In this document: positions 8,648 through 16,042 of the stretch, in pieces
Position numbering within the stretch: position 1 is the first letter of the stretch
Layout: every line of letters begins with the position of its first letter
Origin: Saprospiraceae bacterium
Lineage (GTDB): Bacteria > Bacteroidota > Bacteroidia > Chitinophagales > Saprospiraceae
Direction: 5' to 3'
NCBI GenBank assembly: GCA_020631235.1
Contig: JAHDHQ010000005.1
Location: forward strand, 101,182 to 165,181
Length of the DNA stretch: 64,000 nt
Notes under the pieces: model-generated
Told to the model about the DNA's origin: nothing
What the model saw: the letters and a program-made list of their open reading frames with translations, nothing else
Database searches by the model: none
Position numbers and translations under genes: made by a program

Positions 8648-10414
8648 ATGAAGTCTTACTTTAGTTCTTTCCTATTTATTTTATTTAGTATAAGTATGTA
8701 TGGCCAGCAAATCCTTCCCAAGGGTTTTGCGCCAGGTGAACGAGAGGCAATGCCTAAATATATAGAGCAGGTTATGCAATCAAATCGCGGTGACTCGAAC
8801 CCGCCAGATGCTCCGGTCAGAACTATTGCTGAGTGGGAAGAACTTGATGGAGTAGTCATTACCTGGGCTTCTTTTCAGCAGATTTTATCAGAAATTGTTC
8901 GACACGTTCGTGAAGAGGCTAATGTTTACATCGTTTGTTCGAATGCTAACAACGTAATGAATTACTTGACAAATGCAGGGGTGGATATTTCCAGTAATGT
9001 GTTTTTTATTGAAGACGAATTTGATAGTATTTGGGTCAGAGACTATGGTCCTAATTCGGGATACTTAAATGATGTGGGAGACTTAGTCATGATTGATTGG
9101 ATATATAATCGCGCCCGATACCGTGATAATGCAGTACCTGATGTGGTTGGAGAGTATTTAGACGTTCCAGTGTATTCCACAAACGAAGCACCTAATGACC
9201 TGGTCAATACAGGTGGTAATTTTATGGTAGATGGATTAGGTAAAGGTTTTTCTTCAAGGTTGGTACTAGATGAAAACGGCCCACAGAATGATTTTGGCAC
9301 AAGTAATCATTCAGAAGAAGATGTAGACAGAATAATGTTTGACTATATGGGAGTCGAAGAATACATTAAAATGGAAGTGCTTCCGTATGACTTGATCCAT
9401 CATATAGATATGCACATGAAGTTGCTCAACGAAAACACCTTATTAGTTGGTGAATATCCAGAAGGTGTAGCTGATGGACCTCAAATAGAAGCTAATATCC
9501 AGTACCTAATACAAAATTTTGAAGCGGCATTTGGTCGTGAGTTCGAAATTGTAAGGATGCCGATGCCTCCTTCCGCCAATGGTAATTTTCCGGATCAATG
9601 GAATGCGGATTACAGAACTTATACTAATTCGCTTATTGCCAACAAAACGATTATAGTGCCAACTTATGAAGAAAAATATGATACCACCGCTTTAAGAATT
9701 TGGGAGGAGATTATGCCTGGATATACCGTTGTAGGTATAGATTGTAACGCGATCATTCCTTTGTCCGGAGCTTTGCATTGCATAACTAAAGAAGTAGGTA
9801 CTAAAGATCCTTTGCAAATATCACATGTGCCTTTAGAAGATGTAAGCCCTGATGCCAATAGTGATTATGAGGTAAATGCTATCATCAGACATCGATCCGG
9901 CATAAGTCAAGCCGATGTATATTATAGAGTAAAAGGAAATACTGAATATGTACTGGCGCCAATGACCTTAGTGGATTCGGAGAGCGATATTTGGCAAGCG
10001 TATATTGCTGAACAAGATTTAGGATTGACCATAGAATATTATATAGAAGCATCAGCCGCGTCAGGAAAAAAGCTTGCTCGACCACTGCCGGCACCGGAAG
10101 GTTACTTTAGCTTTAATGTAGGATCTCTTCCTAGTTCTACTTATAATATTGAAGATGTACAAGTAATGGAGGCTATCTTTCCTAATCCAGCTACTGCCAT
10201 CACAGCGATACCCTTAAACCTTCCTGTCGCCAGCCAAATCAATATTGATCTGGTTGATGAGCTAGGTAGGGTAGTAGATGTTTTGTACAATGACTTCCAT
10301 AAAGCAGGTAAAGATTTTGTGTTTTTTGATGCTAGCCAATTTGCAGCAGGAGTTTACTTTGTCAGACTTGAAATCCAAGGAGAAAAGCACATACAAAAAC
10401 TGGTCATTAAATAA
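8648..10414 (+). CDS. Secreted agmatine/peptidylarginine deiminase-family protein with T9SS sorting domain
   Basis: 588 aa. A signal peptide (ending MYGQQ) is followed by a PAD_porph/agmatine-deiminase fold at about residues 35-385. Visible landmarks are EWEELDGVVITW, the substrate-site segment WVRDYGP, HIDMHMKLL with the catalytic His, and SGALHCITKE with the nucleophilic Cys. These are the guanidine-group hydrolase signatures seen in agmatine deiminase and in the Porphyromonas peptidylarginine deiminase. After an Ig-like module the C-terminus is a T9SS sorting domain (FPNPAT, ending QKLVIK), so the enzyme is exported to the surface. Whether the substrate is free agmatine, arginine or protein-bound arginine cannot be told from the sequence. 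Confidence 0.85.
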   Translation: MKSYFSSFLFILFSISMYGQQILPKGFAPGEREAMPKYIEQVMQSNRGDSNPPDAPVRTIAEWEELDGVVITWASFQQILSEIVRHVREEANVYIVCSNANNVMNYLTNAGVDISSNVFFIEDEFDSIWVRDYGPNSGYLNDVGDLVMIDWIYNRARYRDNAVPDVVGEYLDVPVYSTNEAPNDLVNTGGNFMVDGLGKGFSSRLVLDENGPQNDFGTSNHSEEDVDRIMFDYMGVEEYIKMEVLPYDLIHHIDMHMKLLNENTLLVGEYPEGVADGPQIEANIQYLIQNFEAAFGREFEIVRMPMPPSANGNFPDQWNADYRTYTNSLIANKTIIVPTYEEKYDTTALRIWEEIMPGYTVVGIDCNAIIPLSGALHCITKEVGTKDPLQISHVPLEDVSPDANSDYEVNAIIRHRSGISQADVYYRVKGNTEYVLAPMTLVDSESDIWQAYIAEQDLGLTIEYYIEASAASGKKLARPLPAPEGYFSFNVGSLPSSTYNIEDVQVMEAIFPNPATAITAIPLNLPVASQINIDLVDELGRVVDVLYNDFHKAGKDFVFFDASQFAAGVYFVRLEIQGEKHIQKLVIK

Positions 10415-10432
10415 ATTCTGCTCGGAAAATAG

Positions 10433-10454
10433 GCGATTTATCGCATTAAATCGC
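10433..10454. repeat. Short inverted repeat after the deiminase gene
   Basis: An 8-bp perfect inverted repeat GCGATTTA / TAAATCGC with a 6-nt loop, 19 nt after the stop. It lacks a T tract on either side, so termination is possible but weakly supported. Confidence 0.3.
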
Positions 10455-10622
10455 ATAAAATGAATACTTAGAGCGTATTTGTTACATTTTTTTCCATTTC
10501 GCAAGTTTTGGAAGTTTATTTTTAATGTGCTGATATTGAGAAATATACATATATGGTATTTTTATAAAACAAAAATTACACCTAAAAAATAGGGGCAAAC
10601 ACCTATATAAAAGTGTTAACCC

Positions 10623-10653
10623 TTGCATTTAAATAAAACTTCCTATATCTTTA
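10623..10653 (+). promoter_or_regulatory. Candidate Bacteroidota promoter of the 121-aa exported protein gene
   Basis: TTG (10623-10625), a 20-nt spacer, then TATCTTTA (10646-10653), one base from the TAnnTTTG -7 consensus. Transcription would begin about 40 nt before the ATG at 10701. The stretch 10455-10622 shows nothing else I can name. Confidence 0.5.
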
Positions 10654-10700
10654 TTGTATGTAACTGCTGAAAAATATTGTGAACCTTAAAACCTTAAGCT

Positions 10701-11066
10701 ATGAAAAAGTTAATTCTTTCATTTCTTTTAATGTTCACTGTAAGCCTTGGTTTTTCAAACATCCCTACAACCCTAAATTTTGAGGATCTTACAACTGAAG
10801 TTGTAGATTTTACATTGCACGATGCCAATCATTTAAAGTTATTCTCTAGTATAGAATATCGTGAAGAAACTCAAAATATTGTATTAAAAACAGTGGAAAC
10901 GATTGACTTTGTTACGGTTATTAACGCCGAAAAAGAAGTGCAATTTGTGATGCCTGTACAAGCAAAGAATCTACATTTATTTATGCAAGATTTTGAAACA
11001 GGCGAGTACGATGTTTATTTAACCATTGATGAATTCGAAATACAAACAAAAATGGTCATAAAATAA
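10701..11066 (+). CDS. Small exported protein of unknown function
   Basis: 121 aa. A signal peptide (MKKLILSFLLMFTVSLGFS) is followed by about 100 residues of mixed beta strands (VDFTLHDANHLKLF, NIVLKTVETIDFVTV, FETGEYDVYLTI). The ending TKMVIK loosely recalls the last strand of a T9SS sorting domain, but no PNP motif is present, so I do not call one. It may be a single periplasmic beta-sandwich domain. It has its own promoter and terminator. I do not recognise the family. Confidence 0.65.
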   Translation: MKKLILSFLLMFTVSLGFSNIPTTLNFEDLTTEVVDFTLHDANHLKLFSSIEYREETQNIVLKTVETIDFVTVINAEKEVQFVMPVQAKNLHLFMQDFETGEYDVYLTIDEFEIQTKMVIK

Positions 11067-11086
11067 AACTCTTGATTACTTAATGC

Positions 11087-11122
11087 AAAAAGACTTTCTA
11101 TGGGTGTGGAAAGTCTTTTTTT
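11087..11122 (+). terminator. Terminator of the 121-aa protein gene
   Basis: A perfect 12-bp stem AAAAAGACTTTC / GAAAGTCTTTTT (11087-11098, 11109-11120) with a T tract. Confidence 0.85.
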
Positions 11123-11170
11123 ATTAATTATTGGCTTTTACTTCACAACTTAGAGCTAATAGAAAAGAAA

Positions 11171-11191
11171 GAATGCAACAATGTTGCATTC
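11171..11191. promoter_or_regulatory. Perfect 21-bp palindromic operator upstream of the MerC-like/HupE-like pair
   Basis: A 10-1-10 perfect palindrome with core TGCAACA-A-TGTTGCA, the 7-1-7 layout used by Fur-family regulators (Fur, Zur, PerR). It ends 7 nt before a TATCTTTG box at 11199-11206, a perfect TAnnTTTG match, so a bound repressor would cover the -33 region. That the regulator is Zur-like is inference from the architecture and from the downstream gene types. Confidence 0.65.
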
Positions 11192-11213
11192 TTTTTGTTA
11201 TCTTTGTGTCGAA

Positions 11214-11585
11214 ATGAAAGCAGCATTACAATATCTAAAGCAGTCGGACGTCATGGGGATCTTTGTCTCTGCCTTATGTATTATACATTGTGTTATTACT
11301 CCTTTTATTGTGGTATCATTAGGTTTAACCAGTCATGCGCATCATCCATTGTTCTCTTGGCATGGTCTCTTTCTTATATTGGCTTTAACAGCCTTGTTTT
11401 TTTCCATTAAAGATGCCTCTAAATCAATAAAAATTATACTCTGGTTAAGTTTTGGTTTTATGGCTTTAGGGATGATTTTTGAGCAATCGGGCGTTTTTTT
11501 TAAAGTTTTATTATACCTAGGTTCTATAGGTCTAATCATTGGACATCTAAAAAATTACGCTAATCATCAGAAAACACATCATTGA
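11214..11585 (+). CDS. MerC-domain membrane protein
   Basis: I chose the ATG at 11214 because the longer ORF start at 11181 lies inside the operator/promoter. The 123-aa product has about four transmembrane helices. The first carries the MerC signature CIIHCVITPF (Cys-x-x-His-Cys followed by Pro), and a His-rich loop (SHAHHPLFSWH) lies between helices. MerC proteins are mercury importers, but chromosomal homologues in Bacteroidota probably handle other metals; the His/Cys residues fit metal contact. The stop overlaps the possible TTG start of the HupE-like gene, so the two are co-transcribed. Confidence 0.75.
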   Translation: MKAALQYLKQSDVMGIFVSALCIIHCVITPFIVVSLGLTSHAHHPLFSWHGLFLILALTALFFSIKDASKSIKIILWLSFGFMALGMIFEQSGVFFKVLLYLGSIGLIIGHLKNYANHQKTHH

Positions 11586-11593
11586 ACAATGCA

Positions 11594-12160
11594 ATGAGTC
11601 CTTTCGAAACTTTTTTTACACTTGGTTACAAACATATTTTAGATCTTTCGGCATTTGACCATCTTCTTTTTGTTATTGTTTTATGTGCAGCCGCGTCATT
11701 TAAGCGATGGAGGTCTTTGCTAGGACTAGTGACAGCATTTACAATAGGCCATTGCTTGAGTTTAGTAGCTACAGCATATGTCGACATAAGTAGCATACAG
11801 AATCTTGTGGAGATTTGCATTCCTTTAAGCATCATAGCTTCTATTTTATTGGCATTTAAATCTACGGACACAACTCGTTTTGCCACTCATTACTTGCTGA
11901 TTCTTTTTTTTGGCTTGATCCATGGAATGGGTTTCGCTAACTACATAAAAAGCTTACTATTTGACCAGGCAGGCTTTTTGACTCATTTATTTTACTTCAA
12001 CTTAGGAATAGAAGCCGGCCAACTAGTCATTGTTTTATTGGCTTGTATTGTTGCGAGATGCTTAGTCTATTGTTTTCCTCGTTATGAAGCTTTTATCATT
12101 AAAAGCATACTAATTATTGCTTTGATACTTTCCATTTATTTATTGGTTGGACTTTTCTGA
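11594..12160 (+). CDS. HupE/UreJ-family membrane protein
   Basis: 188 aa from the ATG at 11594; the ORF track uses an in-frame TTG at 11582 that overlaps the previous stop. Six or so hydrophobic helices are present. Family marks include FTLGYKHILDLSAFDHLLF at the N-terminus, FTIGHCLSL and LIHGMGFANYI. HupE/UreJ proteins are secondary metal (nickel/cobalt) permease-like proteins, and the UreJ_2 branch often lies in predicted zinc-responsive regulons. Shared transcription with the MerC-like gene behind one palindrome supports a metal role. The stop is 1 bp from the stop of the convergent OsmC gene. Confidence 0.8.
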   Translation: MSPFETFFTLGYKHILDLSAFDHLLFVIVLCAAASFKRWRSLLGLVTAFTIGHCLSLVATAYVDISSIQNLVEICIPLSIIASILLAFKSTDTTRFATHYLLILFFGLIHGMGFANYIKSLLFDQAGFLTHLFYFNLGIEAGQLVIVLLACIVARCLVYCFPRYEAFIIKSILIIALILSIYLLVGLF

Positions 12161-12161
12161 G

Positions 12162-12557
12162 CTAATCCATTAATTCGGTGGTGATATGTACCGTCGGACT
12201 AAGTGTTTTATGGACAGGGCACTTGTCTGCAATCTTGAGAATTCGGCTTATTTGTGCTGAATCTAGATTGCTGTTAAACTGGATTTTTCTGTGTAGATGT
12301 AATTTTTCTCCAAACATTTTCTCTTCGATTTTGACAGATAGATTTTGAATGGGCCATCCCTTGCGATCCACGTACATCTTCATGGTTATTGTCGTACAAG
12401 ATGCTAACGAAGCAGCTAAAAGTGCATTAGGAGTAAATCCTTTATCTACTCCTCCCAAGGAAGCTGGTTCGTCTGCAAAGGTTTGATGTTTCCCATCGCT
12501 TATCAAACAGGTATAATTTTGAGACTGTAGCAAGCAAGTAATTGTAGTATTAGACAT
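12162..12557 (-). CDS. OsmC/Ohr-family peroxide-reducing protein
   Basis: 131 aa, cytosolic. The two redox cysteines of the family are visible: one in LAASLASCTTITMKMY at about residue 54, the other in DKCPVHKTL near residue 113. OsmC proteins reduce organic hydroperoxides through these two Cys. The length is normal for the OsmC-like subfamily. It is monocistronic and convergent with the HupE-like gene. Confidence 0.85.
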   Translation of the reverse strand: MSNTTITCLLQSQNYTCLISDGKHQTFADEPASLGGVDKGFTPNALLAASLASCTTITMKMYVDRKGWPIQNLSVKIEEKMFGEKLHLHRKIQFNSNLDSAQISRILKIADKCPVHKTLSPTVHITTELMD

Positions 12558-12651
12558 ATGATTGAAATTTTAGATTCTTGGAACTAATATTGCATCCAAA
12601 AGGTATTAAAGTAGTAATTAAATTTTTAACCTAAAAAAACTAATTAAAAAC

Positions 12652-13119
12652 ATGGGTTTATTTTCATTTATTAAAGGAGCCGGTAAAAAATTGTTTGGTA
12701 AAAAAGAAGCAGCTCCTGCACCAAGCGCAGCTCCTACACCGACCTTAACTAAGACGGATTTATTAAGAGAAGAAGTAGAGCGTTTAGGTATCCAGGTGGA
12801 TGGTCTAAATGTAGAAATGTCTGAAATGGTAACCATTTCTGGAGAGACAGAAACCAATGCGGATAGAGAAAAAGTAATCTTAGCTATGGGGAACATTGAT
12901 TGTATAGGATGTGTAGAAGATAATATTACAGTAAGAAATCCTGAGCCTGAAGCAACTTTTCACGTAGTGGAAGCAGGTGACTCACTTTCTATGATTTCGA
13001 AAAAAGTGTATGGGGACCCAATGAAGTATAATGCGATATTTGAAGCTAATCGCCCAATGTTGGAACATCCAGATAAAATTTATCCTGGACAAACGTTAAG
13101 AATACCACCACTTGCGTAA
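12652..13119 (+). CDS. LysM-domain protein, Kbp (YgaU)-like
   Basis: 155 aa. A basic N-terminal helix (GLFSFIKGAGKKLFGKK) and an Ala/Pro linker lead into a BON-like domain (residues ~40-90) with VTISGETETNADREKVILAMGN. A LysM domain (~103-154) closes the protein: FHVVEAGDSLSMISKKVYG to YPGQTLRIP. This BON-LysM pair is the layout of Kbp/YgaU, a potassium-binding cytosolic protein of E. coli. There is no signal peptide. Followed by its own terminator. Confidence 0.8.
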   Translation: MGLFSFIKGAGKKLFGKKEAAPAPSAAPTPTLTKTDLLREEVERLGIQVDGLNVEMSEMVTISGETETNADREKVILAMGNIDCIGCVEDNITVRNPEPEATFHVVEAGDSLSMISKKVYGDPMKYNAIFEANRPMLEHPDKIYPGQTLRIPPLA

Positions 13120-13138
13120 GCATAAACCACATTATAAT

Positions 13139-13169
13139 AAAGGCTCTGATTTTTCAGGGCCTTTTTTTT
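13139..13169 (+). terminator. Terminator of the LysM protein gene
   Basis: A stem AAAGGCTCTG / CAGGGCCTTT with a single G-T pair, followed by eight T. Confidence 0.8.
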
Positions 13170-13186
13170 GTTCAATGTCGTTTATG

Positions 13187-13211
13187 TGCTTAAGCTTAAA
13201 TCTCTTAAGCA
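13187..13211. repeat. Inverted repeat upstream of the Omp28-like gene
   Basis: A perfect 8-bp inverted repeat TGCTTAAG / CTTAAGCA with a 9-nt spacer, 30 nt before the ATG at 13242. It lies just upstream of a TATATTTG box (13230-13237) and could be an operator. Confidence 0.35.
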
Positions 13212-13241
13212 TAAGCGCTAAAGTCCATATATATTTGTTTA

Positions 13242-14009
13242 ATGAAGAGTCACTTTATTTGTTATTTCGTTTTCGGTTTATGCTTGATGTTTTCTTGTAC
13301 AAAAGAATCACCAGAAGTAGAAGAAGTGCCTACATCCTTTAATCAACATGTGCTTTTAGAAGGTTTTAGCGGTGAATGGTGCCCACCTTGTGCTACTTCG
13401 TTTGAAGATTTTATAAAACCGACGCTTGACTCTTACCCCAATATTGCACATTACATTAGCTATCATATCGAAGATCCATTTAGCACTTCAGAATCAGAGT
13501 TTCTATCGGATAAATACGGTGTGTTTGGAGTTCCTAACACGATGGTGGATCGATACGACTTCCCAGACGGAGGAGTTTTGTCTAATCAGTTTTTATCCTC
13601 ACGTGTGGAAACCAGATCAACTCATAAAAGCGACATTGGACTAAAACTAAAAACGGATCAAAGCGGATTAGAAGGACAAATTAGGGTCGATTTATGGTTA
13701 CATAATCCATTTAGCGACGAACTATATTTAAATATATATCTATTGCAGAACGAGGTCCAAGCGATTAATCAATTAGGTACTAATGATCCAAACTATAAAC
13801 ACAAGTTTTTATTTAGAGAGTCAGTAACGCCATTTGGAGGAGTTCAAATAGAAGCTAGTACAACTGGTGAAATGCAGTCTTTTAATTTTGATTTGGATTT
13901 ATCACATTATCCAAATCAGGAGATATCCTTTGTAGCTTTTGTAGAAGTACAAAACCAAATTCTACAGTCTCAATATGTTAAGTTGGGAGAAAACACTAGC
14001 TGGGATTAA
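13242..14009 (+). CDS. Omp28-like lipoprotein with thioredoxin-type CPPC motif
   Basis: 255 aa. A lipoprotein signal (CLMFSC) puts the mature Cys at about residue 19. A thioredoxin-like fold follows with the redox motif GEWCPPCATS at residues ~43-52 and the cis-Pro-type segment FGVPNTMVD near residue 89. The C-terminal half is a beta-sandwich. This is the layout of the Omp28-related outer-membrane lipoproteins of Bacteroidota. A disulfide redox role is plausible but not shown. A TATATTTG box ends only 4 nt before the ATG, so if it is the true promoter the mRNA would be nearly leaderless. Confidence 0.8.
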   Translation: MKSHFICYFVFGLCLMFSCTKESPEVEEVPTSFNQHVLLEGFSGEWCPPCATSFEDFIKPTLDSYPNIAHYISYHIEDPFSTSESEFLSDKYGVFGVPNTMVDRYDFPDGGVLSNQFLSSRVETRSTHKSDIGLKLKTDQSGLEGQIRVDLWLHNPFSDELYLNIYLLQNEVQAINQLGTNDPNYKHKFLFRESVTPFGGVQIEASTTGEMQSFNFDLDLSHYPNQEISFVAFVEVQNQILQSQYVKLGENTSWD

Positions 14010-14111
14010 CTAAATTTATTATTTACTCCTCACATATAGCAATATAAACTTATTTTCGTGGCTTCATTCTAAAATTGTTACGAGTACTCAAATAAGAAAC
14101 TACTTCAGCTT

Positions 14112-15158
14112 ATGAAATCTATACTTATCACTGGCGGTGCGGGATTTATTGGAAATCACGTGGTTAGACAGTTTGTAACCAAATACCCTGACTATACCAT
14201 TGTCAATTTAGACAAACTTACGTATGCAGGTAATTTGGAAACTTTAAGCGATATTGAAAAGTCTGAAAATTATCATTTCGAAAAAGCATGCATCACGGAC
14301 GAACAAGCCATGCACGATATTTTTGCAAAGTATCAAATTACAGATGTTATCCATTTAGCGGCTGAGTCGCACGTAGATCGAAGTATCACTGATCCGCTCA
14401 TATTTTTAAGAACAAATATATTAGGAACAGCTAATCTGTTAAATGCTGCGCGTGCTAGTTGGAAAGATTATAGTAAACATACTTTTTATCATATTTCCAC
14501 AGATGAAGTTTATGGAAGTTTAGGCGATACAGGCCTGTTCGAAGAAACAACTCCCTATGATCCAAGATCTCCATACAGCGCTTCCAAAGCTAGCTCTGAT
14601 CATTTAGTGAGGGCTTATCACCATACTTATGGAATGAAGATAAAAATCAGTAATTGTTCTAACAATTACGGCCCGTTCCAATTTCCAGAAAAACTAATTC
14701 CTTTAATGATAAATAACATTGTACAAAAGAAAAATTTACCAGTTTATGGAGATGGATCAAATGTGCGCGATTGGTTATATGTGCAAGATCATGTGGAAGC
14801 TATAGACCTGATTTTTCACGAAGGTGTGGATGGAGAGACCTATAATATTGGGGGTAATAATGAAATGCGAAACCTCGAACTAGTCCATATTTTATGTGAT
14901 ACAGTAGATCGAATTTTAGGAAGACCTGAAGGAGACGCTAAAAGCAGAATTACCTTTGTTAAAGATAGGCCTGGACATGATCAGCGATATGCCATTGATG
15001 CTTCTAAAATAAAAGACGCACTTGGATGGGAACCGATAACAGATGTGGCTACAGGTGTGGAAAAGACAGTACAGTGGTATCTAGACAATGCGAGCTGGCT
15101 AGAAGGAGTAACAAGTGGAGCATATAAAAGTTATTACGATAAACATTACGGAACATAG
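14112..15158 (+). CDS. rfbB: dTDP-glucose 4,6-dehydratase
   Basis: 348 aa, the usual length of RmlB. The Rossmann motif GGAGFIG lies at residues 8-14. STDEVYG and the catalytic YSASKASSDH (Tyr-x-x-x-Lys) are present, as are AAESHVDRS and NCSNNYGPFQFPEKLIP. It converts dTDP-glucose to dTDP-4-keto-6-deoxyglucose using bound NAD, for deoxysugar synthesis. rfbA follows 23 bp downstream, so the two form an operon. rfbC and rfbD are absent from this window, so the final sugar is not defined here. Confidence 0.95.
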   Translation: MKSILITGGAGFIGNHVVRQFVTKYPDYTIVNLDKLTYAGNLETLSDIEKSENYHFEKACITDEQAMHDIFAKYQITDVIHLAAESHVDRSITDPLIFLRTNILGTANLLNAARASWKDYSKHTFYHISTDEVYGSLGDTGLFEETTPYDPRSPYSASKASSDHLVRAYHHTYGMKIKISNCSNNYGPFQFPEKLIPLMINNIVQKKNLPVYGDGSNVRDWLYVQDHVEAIDLIFHEGVDGETYNIGGNNEMRNLELVHILCDTVDRILGRPEGDAKSRITFVKDRPGHDQRYAIDASKIKDALGWEPITDVATGVEKTVQWYLDNASWLEGVTSGAYKSYYDKHYGT

Positions 15159-15181
15159 ATCATATTTAAATTAAGGAAAAC

Positions 15182-16042
15182 ATGAAAGGAATAATATTGG
15201 CAGGAGGTATGGGTACACGATTATATCCACTCACTTTATCAGTCAGCAAACAACTTATGCCAGTGTATGATAAGCCTATGATCTATTATCCATTATCTAC
15301 GTTGATGTTAGCTGGGATAAGAGATATTCTTTTAATATCTACGCCAGAGCATATAGCTTTATTCGAACAAGTTTTAGGAGACGGTAAAGATATCGGATGT
15401 AATATATCGTACAAAGTGCAGCATGAGCCTAATGGATTAGCCCAAGCTTTTGTATTAGGTGAATCATTTATTGGAGATGATGATGCAGCCTTAATTTTAG
15501 GAGATAATATTTTCCATGGCAATGGCCTTGCCGAACTGATACAATCTTGCAATAAACCTTCTGGCGGAATTGTCTTTGCCTATCCAGTAAAAGATCCTGA
15601 ACGCTATGGAGTGGTCGAATTTAATGAAGATGGTAAAGTGCTTTCCATTGAGGAAAAGCCGAAAGTGCCTAAGTCAAATTATGCGGTACCAGGTCTTTAC
15701 TTTTATGATAATAGTGTGGTCAAAGTAGCTAAAGAACTGAAGCCAAGTGCACGAGGTGAATATGAGATTACTGATGTGAATAAGCATTATTTAGAACAAG
15801 GCAAACTAGAGGTAAGAGTCATGTCTCGAGGCTATGCTTGGTTAGATACAGGAACTCACGAATCTTTGCTTGAAGCAGGAGAATTTATCAGTGTGATAGA
15901 AAAAAGACAAGGCTTAAAAATAGGTTGCATAGAAGAGGTAGCTTGGCAAATGGGTTTTATTGATGATGAAGGATTGGCTAAGCTAGCAAAGAAATTTGAG
16001 AAAAGCGGTTATGGTGAATATTTGGCTAGTTTACTAGTCTAG
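15182..16042 (+). CDS. rfbA: Glucose-1-phosphate thymidylyltransferase
   Basis: 286 aa, standard for RmlA. The nucleotidyltransferase signature [11 protein letters not shown] and the following [18 protein letters not shown] are intact, as are the [10 protein letters not shown] metal-site segment and the [11 protein letters not shown] end motif. It makes dTDP-glucose from dTTP and glucose 1-phosphate, the substrate of the RfbB encoded just upstream. The stop overlaps the stop of the convergent kinase gene by 4 bp. Confidence 0.95.
   Translation: MKGIILAGGMGTRLYPLTLSVSKQLMPVYDKPMIYYPLSTLMLAGIRDILLISTPEHIALFEQVLGDGKDIGCNISYKVQHEPNGLAQAFVLGESFIGDDDAALILGDNIFHGNGLAELIQSCNKPSGGIVFAYPVKDPERYGVVEFNEDGKVLSIEEKPKVPKSNYAVPGLYFYDNSVVKVAKELKPSARGEYEITDVNKHYLEQGKLEVRVMSRGYAWLDTGTHESLLEAGEFISVIEKRQGLKIGCIEEVAWQMGFIDDEGLAKLAKKFEKSGYGEYLASLLV

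Noticed and set aside
11181-11213. Longer start of the MerC-like gene
   Set aside because: It falls inside the palindrome and the TAnnTTTG box; ATG at 11214 fits the promoter.
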